From Nocardioides sp. Soil797 (GTDB lineage Bacteria > Actinomycetota > Actinomycetes > Propionibacteriales > Nocardioidaceae): a DNA stretch of 64,000 nucleotides. The notes under the pieces are model-generated. The model was not told the DNA's origin and ran no database searches. It worked only from the letters and a program-made list of their open reading frames with translations. This document shows positions 45,056 through 52,742 of this stretch, in pieces. Numbering within the stretch: the stretch's first letter is position 1; each line of letters starts with the position of its first letter. The DNA lies in the NCBI GenBank assembly GCA_001429555.1, contig LMSR01000003.1:29972-93971 (forward strand). Direction: 5' to 3'. A program made the position numbers and the translations under genes.

Positions 45056-45741
45056 TCGACATCAACGACGTCTCCCACCGCTACCCGGGCCGAGCCAAGC
45101 CGGTGGTCGACGATCTCAGCGTTAGGCTGGACGAGCGTCGCATCGCTGTCATAGGAGCCAACGGGTCAGGCAAATCGACCTTCGCTCGGATGCTCAACGG
45201 GCTCGTGATCCCTTCCGTGGGAAGCGTGAATATCGATGGGCTTCACACCAGCCGCCACGGATCTCAGATCCGCAAGAAGGTCGGGTTCTGCTTCACCGAC
45301 CCGGATTCGCAGATCGTGATGCCAACCGTGGCCGAGGATGTCGCCTTCGGCCTCCGCCGTCGAGGCTGGTCGAAGGCCGAGATCGCCGCACGGGTCGATG
45401 ACCAGCTGGCCACCTACGGCCTTGAGCGGCACGCCGAGCACGCTGCCCACCTGCTGTCCGGAGGGCAGAAGCAGCTGCTTGCCCTCGCCTCGATCCTCGT
45501 CACCGAACCGGACCTACTCATCATGGACGAGCCGACCACGCTGCTCGACCTCCGAAACACCCGGATGGTCGCCGATCTGGTCTCCGGCCTGCCGCAACAG
45601 GTCGTCATGGTGACCCATGATCTTGACCTGCTCGCCGACTTCGACCGGGTACTCGTCTTCGACCAGGCGCGCCTCGTTCACGACGGTCCCCCTGCAGAGG
45701 CGGTTGCCTTCTACCGCGCCCTGATGGGGGTTGACGCGTGA
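45049..45741 (+). CDS. bioM: BioM ATP-binding subunit of the ECF biotin transporter
   Basis: 230 residues. Walker A GANGSGKST, signature LLSGGQKQ, Walker B LLIMDEPT and the H-loop VTHD are all present; DPDSQI in the Q-loop is typical of ECF A-components. It overlaps the thiolase end by seven bases and bioN by four. Confidence 0.93.
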   Translation: MLIDINDVSHRYPGRAKPVVDDLSVRLDERRIAVIGANGSGKSTFARMLNGLVIPSVGSVNIDGLHTSRHGSQIRKKVGFCFTDPDSQIVMPTVAEDVAFGLRRRGWSKAEIAARVDDQLATYGLERHAEHAAHLLSGGQKQLLALASILVTEPDLLIMDEPTTLLDLRNTRMVADLVSGLPQQVVMVTHDLDLLADFDRVLVFDQARLVHDGPPAEAVAFYRALMGVDA

Positions 45742-46343
45742 TGATGCACGCCAGCCTGTACCGCCCCGGTAACTCAGTCCTCCACCGGCTGCCCGCGGGC
45801 CTCAAGCTCTCAGTACTTCTCGCTGCCGGTGGCTGCTCCATCCTCGTCCGGACCCCGACCCAGACCACGACCGCACTCGGGTGTGTCCTACTCGGATACG
45901 TGGTTGCGAGAGTTCCCGCCCGCGCGGTCTTGCAGTCGTTGCGTCCGCTGCTGTGGGTCATCCTGGCGCTCGGACTCTTCCAAGCCCTCATCATGGGCTG
46001 GCCACGCGCCTTCGTCATCGTGGGCGTGATCGTGGCGCTCGTGCTGCTCGCCAACCTTGTCACGCTCACCACTCGAACCAGTGACCTCGTCGACGTCGTC
46101 GTCCGGCTGAGCCGACGCGTCCGCTTCCTAGGCATGCGCCCCGAGTCCATTGGCCTGATGCTCAGCCTCGCGATCCGGGCAGTGTCCCTGGTGGCCGAGC
46201 TGGCAGACCGAGTCAGAGAGGCCCAGCAGGCACGGGGGCATACCATCAGCCCACGTGCGTTCGCGGTGCCGCTCATCGTCGGCGCTCTGCGTCGCGCCGA
46301 CGAGATCGGAGACGCACTGGCTGCTCGTGGCTACGACGATTGA
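45738..46343 (+). CDS. bioN: BioN transmembrane subunit of the ECF biotin transporter
   Basis: 201 residues with four to five membrane segments and the two A-R-G coupling motifs of T-components (QQARGHT and LAARGYDD). It forms the energy module with BioM and works with BioY. It is the last gene of the island; no clear terminator follows. Confidence 0.9.
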   Translation: MMMHASLYRPGNSVLHRLPAGLKLSVLLAAGGCSILVRTPTQTTTALGCVLLGYVVARVPARAVLQSLRPLLWVILALGLFQALIMGWPRAFVIVGVIVALVLLANLVTLTTRTSDLVDVVVRLSRRVRFLGMRPESIGLMLSLAIRAVSLVAELADRVREAQQARGHTISPRAFAVPLIVGALRRADEIGDALAARGYDD

Positions 46344-46625
46344 GGCTGTGTCGTCGCAGTTGGTGACGCTGAGCGGCCGCTGGATGAGTTCCGGCGACGA
46401 TCCCCCGCCGCCTCTCACCGAGCGCCAGACACGGGCATGTCGCAACTGACCAACGCCGAGGCTGACGTTCAAGCGCGTGCGCATCAAGGTGGGGCCGGGC
46501 GAGGGACGCCTGACACCTTCTTTGACAGGCCTCGCTGATCAGGGACGTCTCGTCAAACTTCCCCGCCGCGCGGTCGTCGATCTTCGCTGCATCTCGACAT
46601 CAGGTGGTGGGGGAGGGGGAGCCGA
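46344..46625. other. Gene-free right edge of the metabolic island
   Basis: 282 bases between bioN (+) and the ParB-like gene (-), tail to tail. I see no credible gene, no long hairpin and no recognisable insertion-sequence end. The small open frame at 46477 has no ribosome site and runs antisense into the ParB-like gene. Confidence 0.5.
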
Positions 46626-48179
46626 TCAGGCGGCGCTGTCGCTGGCCTCGTCGGCGTCGTCGTCGCTGTCGTCCTCGGTGCTCGGCTGCGACTCCTCGCC
46701 GAGCAGGATCCGCTCGACCTCGCTGGGCTGGTAGCCCCACTCCACGAGCGCGCCGAGCACGCGGGCGTCCCACGCGGTCGGGTTGCGCCACGAATGCTTG
46801 CCGGTTGTGGCCTCCCACGCGGCGACGATCGCGGCGAGGGTGGTCATGGTCGCGGCCTTCGGCGTGCTCGCCTTGGTCGCGATCTTGTGGCACTCCTCGT
46901 ACCCCGCGCCGTAGTAGCCGGTCGGGACGTCGATCCCGAGCAGCGTGAACAGCATCGGATGCCGGTGGTCCATGGCCTTGCTCAGCGAGTGGTGGCCGGT
47001 CACGACGGCCTCGCAGATCAGGGCCTCGGCACCCTTCGGGGCGGTCTTGCGGGCCACGAACGTGGCCAGCCACTCGCGGCGCACCGTCTCCGCGCTCGCC
47101 CAGGCCTTGTTGTTGGCGATCACGTGGCGGCGCTCCTCGCGACGGGCCTCGGCCTCCTCCTCGCTCTCGCCCTCGTCGCTGCTGTCGGCGGTGGTGCTGC
47201 CGGAAGCGCCGCGACGGCGCAGGCCAGAGGCGGCGAGGTCGGTCACGACCCACACCGGCACGTACTGCTGGTAGGGCTCGGCGGGCTCGTCGTCCTCTTG
47301 CTCCTCGTCGTACTCGTCCTCGGGGTAGACCCACTCCTTGACGACCTGGACGCGAGCGCCGGGAACGTTGGGCCACTCCTCCTCGGGCACCGGGTCGCCG
47401 TCCTCGGTGACCAGCCGCTCGATGCGCAGCACCTCGTCGGCCTCCGCGACCTCCTCGGCGCTCAGCACCGGCAGGCCCTCGGCGCGCAGCCGCTCGACCT
47501 CGGCGGCGTCGGCCTCGCGCTCGGCGGCCTCGTCGCGCAGCCGCTGGGCCTCGTGCGCGAGCGAGCGCCGCCACTTCTTGGTGTTCTCCAGGCGCTCGAC
47601 GGCCTCGGGGTCGTGCTCGAACTCGGCGAAGATCGCGGCCTCCTCCAAGGTCAGGTCGCCGGAGTCGAGCCGGTTGCGGCTCTGGTCGGCCTTGGTGACC
47701 GCCAGGGCGGCGTTCACGGTCGGGCGGTCGATGCTGGTGCGCTTGGCGATCTGCGCGGCGCTCACGCCGAGCAGGGCCAGCTGCTCCACGCCCGCGACGA
47801 TCTCGGCTTCGCGCATCCCGGCGCGGTGGATGTTCTCGACCATCTGGTCACCGATCCGGTCGGCGTCAGCGGGCTGGGGTACGACGCGCGCCGGGATCAG
47901 CCCGGTCGGGGTGCCGACCTCGGCGGCGGTCACGGTGCGGCGCTGGCCACGCAGCAGGACGTACTGCCCGTCCTCGTTGCGGTAGACCGTGACGGCCTCC
48001 AGCACGCCGCGCTCCTTGATCGACTTGCGGAACTCCTTGTGGTCGGCGCGCAGGTCGGTCCGGACGTTGGTGCCGATGATGATGTCGGCGGGGTCGAGGT
48101 GCAGGAACTCCTCGGCCTGGACGGGCTCGGTGGCCTCGTCGGCGGCGGTGTCGGCGGGGGTCTGGATGGTGTCGGTCAT
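46626..48179 (-). CDS. ParB/sulfiredoxin-domain plasmid protein
   Basis: 517 residues from ATG 48179, GGAGG before it. Residues 25-120 are the ParB N-terminal fold (LRGQRRT box II-like motif, then QMVENIHRAGM), followed by a KorB-like helix-turn-helix (LALLGVSAAQIAKRTSIDRP, about 145-165). The middle is acidic and disordered; the C-terminal 170 residues are unfamiliar. No parA partner is visible. It could act in partition, as a CTP-dependent clamp, or as a global plasmid regulator binding the repeated motifs. Confidence 0.82.
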   Translation of the reverse strand: MTDTIQTPADTAADEATEPVQAEEFLHLDPADIIIGTNVRTDLRADHKEFRKSIKERGVLEAVTVYRNEDGQYVLLRGQRRTVTAAEVGTPTGLIPARVVPQPADADRIGDQMVENIHRAGMREAEIVAGVEQLALLGVSAAQIAKRTSIDRPTVNAALAVTKADQSRNRLDSGDLTLEEAAIFAEFEHDPEAVERLENTKKWRRSLAHEAQRLRDEAAEREADAAEVERLRAEGLPVLSAEEVAEADEVLRIERLVTEDGDPVPEEEWPNVPGARVQVVKEWVYPEDEYDEEQEDDEPAEPYQQYVPVWVVTDLAASGLRRRGASGSTTADSSDEGESEEEAEARREERRHVIANNKAWASAETVRREWLATFVARKTAPKGAEALICEAVVTGHHSLSKAMDHRHPMLFTLLGIDVPTGYYGAGYEECHKIATKASTPKAATMTTLAAIVAAWEATTGKHSWRNPTAWDARVLGALVEWGYQPSEVERILLGEESQPSTEDDSDDDADEASDSAA

Positions 48180-48199
48180 GCTGCTGTCCTCCATGAGTA

Positions 48200-48212
48200 G
48201 AATAGAAAGAAC
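48200..48212 (-). repeat. GTTCTTTCTATTC motif before the ParB-like gene
   Basis: Exact 13-base match (minus strand) to 17739-17751. It overlaps the expected -10 area (TATTCT) of the ParB-like gene promoter, so a bound protein would block transcription. Confidence 0.5.
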
Positions 48213-48490
48213 TGACAGGATTAAGTCTCCCAGCGGGGGCCGACGCCTACCGGGCCACAGGCCGGACCTGTGGAAAGGTGGGCACCCGGTGAGGGTGGGG
48301 ATAACCCCGGCCTCCCCGGGCGCGGACGACGCTGCGGCGGCGCGGCGCAGCTGCACCTCGTAGCTGGCTGGAACGGAAGGAATCGAGCGAGGGTGGGAAC
48401 GGCTGCGCAGGGCCCCGACCGGGAATGCAGCGGCGTTGGTGTTAGCCGCTGCAGCTCGACGCCGGCGGCCGAGGCCAAGGGAGTGATCCG
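48213..48490. other. Divergent gap with hairpins between ParB-like gene and next gene
   Basis: About 280 gene-free bases. It contains CCACAG/CTGTGG near 48252-48270 and a perfect 9-bp hairpin, TGCAGCGGC (48426-48434) with GCCGCTGCA (48445-48453). A TGGGGATAA close to a DnaA box lies near 48296. It may hold a centromere-like or control site, but no iterated sites are seen. Confidence 0.35.
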
Positions 48491-48946
48491 GTGACGAGCC
48501 AGACCACGATCCCGGTCGGGATCTACTGGAAGCCCGGCGTGTGGGACCTCGCCCGATCGGCCTACATCGCCGACCTGGACACCGACGCCGACTCGCCCGG
48601 CTCGTTCGTCGGATGGCTCGCCCAGGCGCTCGAGGTGCACGCCAAGCGCTCACCGCAGAAGCGGGCCGACCTCGCGGCCGCCGGCGAGAACCATCCCGCC
48701 CTGGTCAGCGTGACCCGCAAGAGCTTCAACAAGAAGCACGACCTGCCCGCCTCGACCATCGAGGCGGTCGAAGACGCACTCGTGGCCGATCGCCAGGAGC
48801 TCGGCCGGATGCTCGCCCGCTCCGCGTTCGCCCAGGAGGCAGTCATCGCCGCGGCCGAGGAGGCCCGCCGGCGGCTGGGCCGAGACCTGCCCCCGCCACC
48901 GCAGAAGCTCAGCAACCGCCCGCCGCGTCGCCGGCCGGCACGGTAG
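48491..48946 (+). CDS. Unknown 151-residue backbone protein
   Basis: GTG 48491 start. The N-terminal part has PVGIYWKPGVWDLARSAY; the middle (ALVSVTRKSFNKKHDLPAST) looks like a small helical or HTH unit; the C-terminus is helical then Pro/Arg-rich. Divergent from the ParB-like gene, which suggests a shared maintenance function. No family is recognised. A hairpin terminator follows at 49000. Confidence 0.6.
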   Translation: MTSQTTIPVGIYWKPGVWDLARSAYIADLDTDADSPGSFVGWLAQALEVHAKRSPQKRADLAAAGENHPALVSVTRKSFNKKHDLPASTIEAVEDALVADRQELGRMLARSAFAQEAVIAAAEEARRRLGRDLPPPPQKLSNRPPRRRPAR

Positions 48947-48999
48947 GCCAGCTGGCCGCCGGCACAGTGTTGTCGGTGGCTGCGTCTAGCGTCCTTCCC

Positions 49000-49038
49000 A
49001 GCGCCCCGACCCGGTACCCGAGAGCCAATCGGGGCGCT
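49000..49038 (+). terminator. Hairpin terminator
   Basis: A 10-bp perfect stem, AGCGCCCCGA (49000-49009) and TCGGGGCGCT (49029-49038), ending in TTCC, downstream of the 151-residue gene. Confidence 0.6.
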
Positions 49039-49123
49039 TCCGTGCGCTGTGGGGATGACCTGCTCTACGACGAGCTCGAGCAACTAGTTCGACAGATGTG
49101 ATCGCTGCCCGACCCCGACGGGA

Positions 49124-49165
49124 CCTAGGTGACTGCGGGACTCAACGTCCTCGCCGTCACCTAGG
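49124..49165. promoter_or_regulatory. Inverted CCTAGGTGAC pair in front of ssb
   Basis: CCTAGGTGAC at 49124-49133 and its exact reverse complement GTCACCTAGG at 49156-49165 hold the fifth and sixth copies of TAGGTGAC. The arms are 22 bases apart and the second ends where the ssb ribosome site AGGAGGAA begins. It could be a dimer operator or an mRNA hairpin that controls ssb translation. Confidence 0.6.
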
Positions 49166-49173
49166 AGGAAGTC

Positions 49174-49563
49174 ATGTCGACCACCGTCACCTTCGCCGGC
49201 AACCTGGCCGAGGCGCCAGAGCTGCTCTACACCCGCGAGAACAAGCCGTTCGTCAGCTGCCGGGTCCTGGTCAACCGCCGGACCCAGAACGACCAGGGGG
49301 AGTGGGTCAACGACGAGCCCACCGCCCACAACGTCAAGATCTTCGGCTCGGCCGCCACTCACGTGCACGACAGCTGCGGATCCGGCGACCCGATCTTCGT
49401 CCACGGCCTCGAGCGCACTGAGGCCTGGGCTGACAAGGAGACCGGCGAGAAGCGCACCAAGGACGTCGTGGTCGTCGACAACCGCTTCGGCGAGGTCGGC
49501 CTGTCGCTCAAGTACGTCTCCGCGCGCATCGAGCGCGCCCCCCACGCGGCCCAGGCCAGCTGA
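49174..49563 (+). CDS. ssb: Single-stranded DNA-binding protein
   Basis: 129 residues, AGGAGGAA before ATG 49174. OB-fold signatures TVTFAGNLAEAPEL, FVSCRVLVNRR and HNVKIFGSAATHV are clear. It is shorter than chromosomal actinobacterial SSB, and the C-terminus ends in PHAAQAS with no acidic DDDIPF-type tip. It probably coats the transferred strand but lacks the usual partner-recruiting tail. Confidence 0.92.
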   Translation: MSTTVTFAGNLAEAPELLYTRENKPFVSCRVLVNRRTQNDQGEWVNDEPTAHNVKIFGSAATHVHDSCGSGDPIFVHGLERTEAWADKETGEKRTKDVVVVDNRFGEVGLSLKYVSARIERAPHAAQAS

Positions 49564-49577
49564 GGAGGTTCGCTCAG

Positions 49578-50606
49578 ATGGATCTCGTCGTACAGTCCCC
49601 GGACGAGCTGCTGGCCGCCGTGCCACACGTCCTCGGCTTCAAGCCGGAGGAGTCGATCGTGCTCGTGCCCTTCCGGCCAGGCCTGCCCATCACTCGCGTC
49701 GACCTGCCGAAGACGGCCGCAGACCGCGAGGAAGTGTGGGACGCCCTCAGCGGCCCGTACGGCCGCCACGCCCGCCCCGGAGCCCGCTTGGCGATCCTCT
49801 GCTTCACCGAGGACCGTCGCAGCGCCGAGCTGGCCAGCCAGCACCTGTCCAACCGCCTCGAGACCGTGGGCATCACCACCCACATCCGGCTATGGGCCGA
49901 CGGCGAGCGGTGGCGTGAGTTCAACACCGGCCAGACCGGGCTGCAGACCCAAGCGACCGCCGAGCGGATCGCGGCCGCCACCGTCCTGACCGGCGCCGCC
50001 CAGCCGGCAGCCAGTCGAGCCTCGCTGGCCGCCTCCATGGTCGGTGACCGGGAGCCGATCGCCCAGCTGCTTCCCGCGGCCCGGGCCGTGGCCGCGGACA
50101 GCACTCCCGCCCTCGAGCGGGACTGGGCACTGGACCGGCTCGAGCAGTTCCACGCCGACGGCAACCGGCTCTCCGACGTCGACGGCGCACGGATGCTGGT
50201 GGCGCTGGAGACGATCAGCACCCGCGACGCGCTCTGGGAGGACATGAGCAGGGAGAACCACACCTCCCACATGGCGATCTGGAACGACCTCACCCGCCGC
50301 GCTCCTGACGAGGTCCGCGCGGCGCCAGCCTCCATGCTCGGCTTCGCCAGCTGGCTGCATGGTGACGGAGCCAAGGCCTGGTGCGCCCTCGACCAGGTGC
50401 CCGCCGACCGGCCCTACTCCATGGCCGCCATCGTCGCCTCGGCGCTGCAGAACGGTATCCACCCCCGCGAGTGGGAGCGGTACCAGACCCAGATGCGTGG
50501 CCTGGCCGCCGAGCTGGACGAGTCCTTCGTCCCCAAGCCGCCCGGCCAGCAGCGCGACATCCCGGGCGCGCAGCCCATCACCGACCGTCCGGCCCCGGGC
50601 CGCTGA
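49578..50606 (+). CDS. DUF4192 protein
   Basis: 342 residues, GAGGAGG before ATG 49578. DELLAAVPHVLGFKPEESIV is the hallmark start of DUF4192, an actinobacterial family of unknown function; AWCALDQVPADRPYS is also typical. The C-terminus carries LDESFVPKP, which recurs at the end of DprA two genes on. It lies in one cluster with ssb and dprA. Confidence 0.85.
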   Translation: MDLVVQSPDELLAAVPHVLGFKPEESIVLVPFRPGLPITRVDLPKTAADREEVWDALSGPYGRHARPGARLAILCFTEDRRSAELASQHLSNRLETVGITTHIRLWADGERWREFNTGQTGLQTQATAERIAAATVLTGAAQPAASRASLAASMVGDREPIAQLLPAARAVAADSTPALERDWALDRLEQFHADGNRLSDVDGARMLVALETISTRDALWEDMSRENHTSHMAIWNDLTRRAPDEVRAAPASMLGFASWLHGDGAKAWCALDQVPADRPYSMAAIVASALQNGIHPREWERYQTQMRGLAAELDESFVPKPPGQQRDIPGAQPITDRPAPGR

Positions 50607-50621
50607 GGAGGACCCACCGCG

Positions 50622-50777
50622 ATGAACCACGACGACGACACCCCGGTGCAGCACAGCACCACCGAGCGGCAGCTGCGGCGCCTGGTCGTACCCGAGCCCG
50701 CGGCCTACGCGGTCGACAAGCGCCTCGATGTCATCCACGAACCCGACCTCGACCTGCTGTGGGGAGGCCCGGAATGA
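50622..50777 (+). CDS. Small 51-residue protein between DUF4192 and dprA
   Basis: ATG 50622 follows GAGGAGG, and the stop overlaps the dprA ATG (AATGA), so it is a real part of the operon. The charged sequence includes TERQLRRLVVPEPAAYAVD and ends in LDLLWGGPE. No family is known. Confidence 0.65.
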   Translation: MNHDDDTPVQHSTTERQLRRLVVPEPAAYAVDKRLDVIHEPDLDLLWGGPE

Positions 50778-51805
50778 GCACTCCGCATGCCGACGTCGAC
50801 GACCGGCTGGCCCGCGTCAAGCTGAGCAGCGTCATCGAGCCCGGCGACCTGCGCGTCACCGGCTTGGTCAGCGAGCTCGGTGCCGGCAAGGTCCTCGACT
50901 ACCTCGAGGCCGCCGGCGAGGTGGAGAACCACTGGGGCTTCACCATCGGCCACGAGCTCGCCCACGTCGATCCCGGCAAGGTCCTCGAGCAGGCCGCCGG
51001 CCGCGGCATCCGGTTCGTCATCCCCGGCGATACCGAGTGGCCCGAGCAGCTCGCGGGCCTGCTCGGCGCCGGCGCACTGCACGACCGGGGCGGCGAACCC
51101 GTCGGGCTGTGGGTCAGGGGAGAGGCTGACCTCCACCAGCTCGCAGGCAACGCCGTGGCCGTAGTGGGGTCGCGCGCCGCGACGGACTACGGAACTCATC
51201 AGGCCACCGAGCTGAGCCGGGACCTCGCGGCCATGGGCCACACCGTCGTCAGCGGACTCGCGTTCGGCGTCGACCAGGCCGCCCACCGCGGCGCCCTCCT
51301 CGCTGGCGGCCCGACCATCGCCGTGATGCCGTGCGGGGCCGACCGGCCCTACCCGGTCGCGCACGCCCAGCTGCTCGAGGCGATAGCCGAACGTGGGCTC
51401 ATCGTCGCCGAAGCGCCACCCGGCACCGCGCCCACCCGGGCCCGGTTCCTCGCGAGGAACCGGATCGTCGCCGGCCTGTCCGAAGGCACGGTGGTCGTCG
51501 AGGGAGCCTTCCGCAGCGGCGCCCTCACCACCGCGCAGTGGACCGATGCTCTGCATCGGCCCGTCATGGGCGTCCCAGGCCCCGTCACCAGCGCCGCTTC
51601 GACCGGCGTCAACCAGCTGATCCGACTCGGCCAGGCGAGCCTGGTCACCAGCGCCCAGGAGATCATCACCGACCTCACTACCCACGCCTACTCGACCGCG
51701 GCCGCGGCCCAGCAACTCGACGAGTCCTTCGTCCCGGGGCCGGTGCGCTCCGGGCAGGGCCACGTCCCGGGCCCGATGGCGCCGACCGCCGCACTTCAGC
51801 GGTGA
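50774..51805 (+). CDS. dprA: DprA/Smf DNA-processing protein
   Basis: 343 residues. Rossmann motifs AVVGSRAATDYG, VVSGLAFGVDQAAHRGAL and ARNRIVAGLSEG are canonical for DprA, which loads RecA on incoming single-stranded DNA. It has no C-terminal winged helix; instead it ends in a tail with LDESFVPGP shared with the DUF4192 protein. On a transfer element it may help process the strand that enters the recipient. Confidence 0.92.
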   Translation: MSTPHADVDDRLARVKLSSVIEPGDLRVTGLVSELGAGKVLDYLEAAGEVENHWGFTIGHELAHVDPGKVLEQAAGRGIRFVIPGDTEWPEQLAGLLGAGALHDRGGEPVGLWVRGEADLHQLAGNAVAVVGSRAATDYGTHQATELSRDLAAMGHTVVSGLAFGVDQAAHRGALLAGGPTIAVMPCGADRPYPVAHAQLLEAIAERGLIVAEAPPGTAPTRARFLARNRIVAGLSEGTVVVEGAFRSGALTTAQWTDALHRPVMGVPGPVTSAASTGVNQLIRLGQASLVTSAQEIITDLTTHAYSTAAAAQQLDESFVPGPVRSGQGHVPGPMAPTAALQR

Positions 51806-51826
51806 AGGGCGCGGGATGCGGCCCTG

Positions 51827-51835
51827 TGGATAAGC
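51827..51835 (+). promoter_or_regulatory. Single perfect DnaA box
   Basis: TGTGGATAA matches the DnaA 9-mer exactly, in the gap after dprA. Only one perfect copy is seen, so it may be chance or a regulatory site rather than an origin. Confidence 0.3.
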
Positions 51836-51915
51836 CGTCCCTGCGTCGGCGCGTCCACCTATTCTGCTGAGAGTTCCTAGGGTCCGCCAACGACCGCGAA
51901 CAAGGAGGCCCACCG

Positions 51916-52032
51916 ATGATCGACCTGTCCGCCCCGCCGGCGGCACCCACCGTCCACGTTGACTGGATCTGGAGCGTCAGCGTTGAGCGCGTCCTGGAAG
52001 GGCCGCCGGATCTACTCAGCTGGGCGAACTAA
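51916..52032 (+). CDS. Tiny 38-residue ORF
   Basis: ATG 51916 has AAGGAGG at good spacing, and a TATTCT -10 candidate lies about 50 bases upstream at 51870. The peptide starts MIDLSAPPAAPTVHVDWIW and ends LLSWAN. It could be a short protein or a leader peptide; no homologue is known to me. Confidence 0.45.
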   Translation: MIDLSAPPAAPTVHVDWIWSVSVERVLEGPPDLLSWAN

Positions 52033-52067
52033 CCCGCGCCGCCAGACCACCGCATGGCCGAGCCGCC

Positions 52068-52337
52068 CTAGTCGAGACGGCCGGTCCAGTTGGGATCCAC
52101 CGGGACCGGAATCAGGTCCTCGACTTGCAGCCAATCCATCTTGACGACCGGTTTGAGCGCGGCGTCGTCGTGCCAGACGACGAGGGCCTCCCAGCGCCGG
52201 CCCTCACGCTTCCAGTCGAGGATGAGTCCGCGCGACGGCTTGAGTCGGCCCGTGTTCCGGACCAGCACGAACCGCACGTCGCCGTACGGCCGCCACGCGT
52301 CGTTCTTCGGCGGGTTTGCAGACACGTTGGCGCTCAC
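52068..52337 (-). CDS. Small protein, paralogue of its neighbour (89 residues)
   Basis: GTG 52337 overlaps the upstream stop by four bases. The core GLILDWKREGRRWEALVVW...LIPV repeats the pattern of the neighbouring 100-residue protein (GLLLEWRRAGHLWEGRVVY...WIPA), so the two arose by tandem duplication. Short SH3-like or beta-rich fold likely. Function unknown; probably under the LexA-like box at 52648. Confidence 0.62.
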   Translation of the reverse strand: MSANVSANPPKNDAWRPYGDVRFVLVRNTGRLKPSRGLILDWKREGRRWEALVVWHDDAALKPVVKMDWLQVEDLIPVPVDPNWTGRLD

Positions 52338-52636
52338 TCGGTGGTGAGCAGCTCGGCCGGGATCCACTCCTCGACCGTCGCCCACCGACCTGGTCGCAAT
52401 TGCGCGGCGTAGACAACCCTGCCCTCCCACAGGTGCCCGGCCCGTCGCCACTCAAGGAGCAGGCCCGGCCGCGGCTGCGACGCGTCGACGGGAACGCTGA
52501 CCCAGCAGTGACGCCCGGGATTCTCGGGACCAGCCGCAGATGTTGGACACCTCGTCGGGCCAGGGTCGGTGGGGTCGACGCGCACGCGATCCTTCAAGGG
52601 GATGCCCGCCCCGCGCCCGTAGCCGCCGCCCGCCAT
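52334..52636 (-). CDS. Small protein, first of a paralogous pair (100 residues)
   Basis: ATG 52636 follows a TACCCT -10 candidate (52644-52649) by seven bases, so the mRNA may be leaderless. The N-terminal 45 residues carry C and P residues (RCPTSAAGPENPGRHCW); the rest matches the downstream paralogue. A GAACACGTGTTC palindrome lies right behind the -10. Confidence 0.65.
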   Translation of the reverse strand: MAGGGYGRGAGIPLKDRVRVDPTDPGPTRCPTSAAGPENPGRHCWVSVPVDASQPRPGLLLEWRRAGHLWEGRVVYAAQLRPGRWATVEEWIPAELLTTE

Positions 52637-52647
52637 GACATCTAGGG

Positions 52648-52663
52648 TAGAACACGTGTTCGA
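52648..52663 (-). promoter_or_regulatory. LexA-like SOS box over a -10 element
   Basis: The 12-base palindrome GAACACGTGTTC (52650-52661) fits GAAC-N4-GTTC, the actinobacterial/Bacillus LexA site. With its flanks, TAGAACACGTGTTCGA has one mismatch to TCGAAC-N4-GTTCGA. It overlaps the start of the -10 TACCCT of the minus-strand paralogue pair and is about 80 bases from the + strand nuclease-like gene. Confidence 0.6.
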
Positions 52664-52742
52664 AGGCTGGACGTACTGAGGCAGTCGCCGAACGTCACTG
52701 AACCGACCTCCTTGTGTCGGCCGAGTGCCGTAGTTTCTGGCC

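Noticed and set aside
46477..46734. 85-codon frame in the gap after bioN
   Set aside because: No ribosome site; its second half is antisense to the ParB-like gene and Ser/Gly-rich.
48290..48305. TGGGGATAA as a DnaA box and replication origin
   Set aside because: One mismatch and only a single copy; no iterons and no replication initiator gene nearby.
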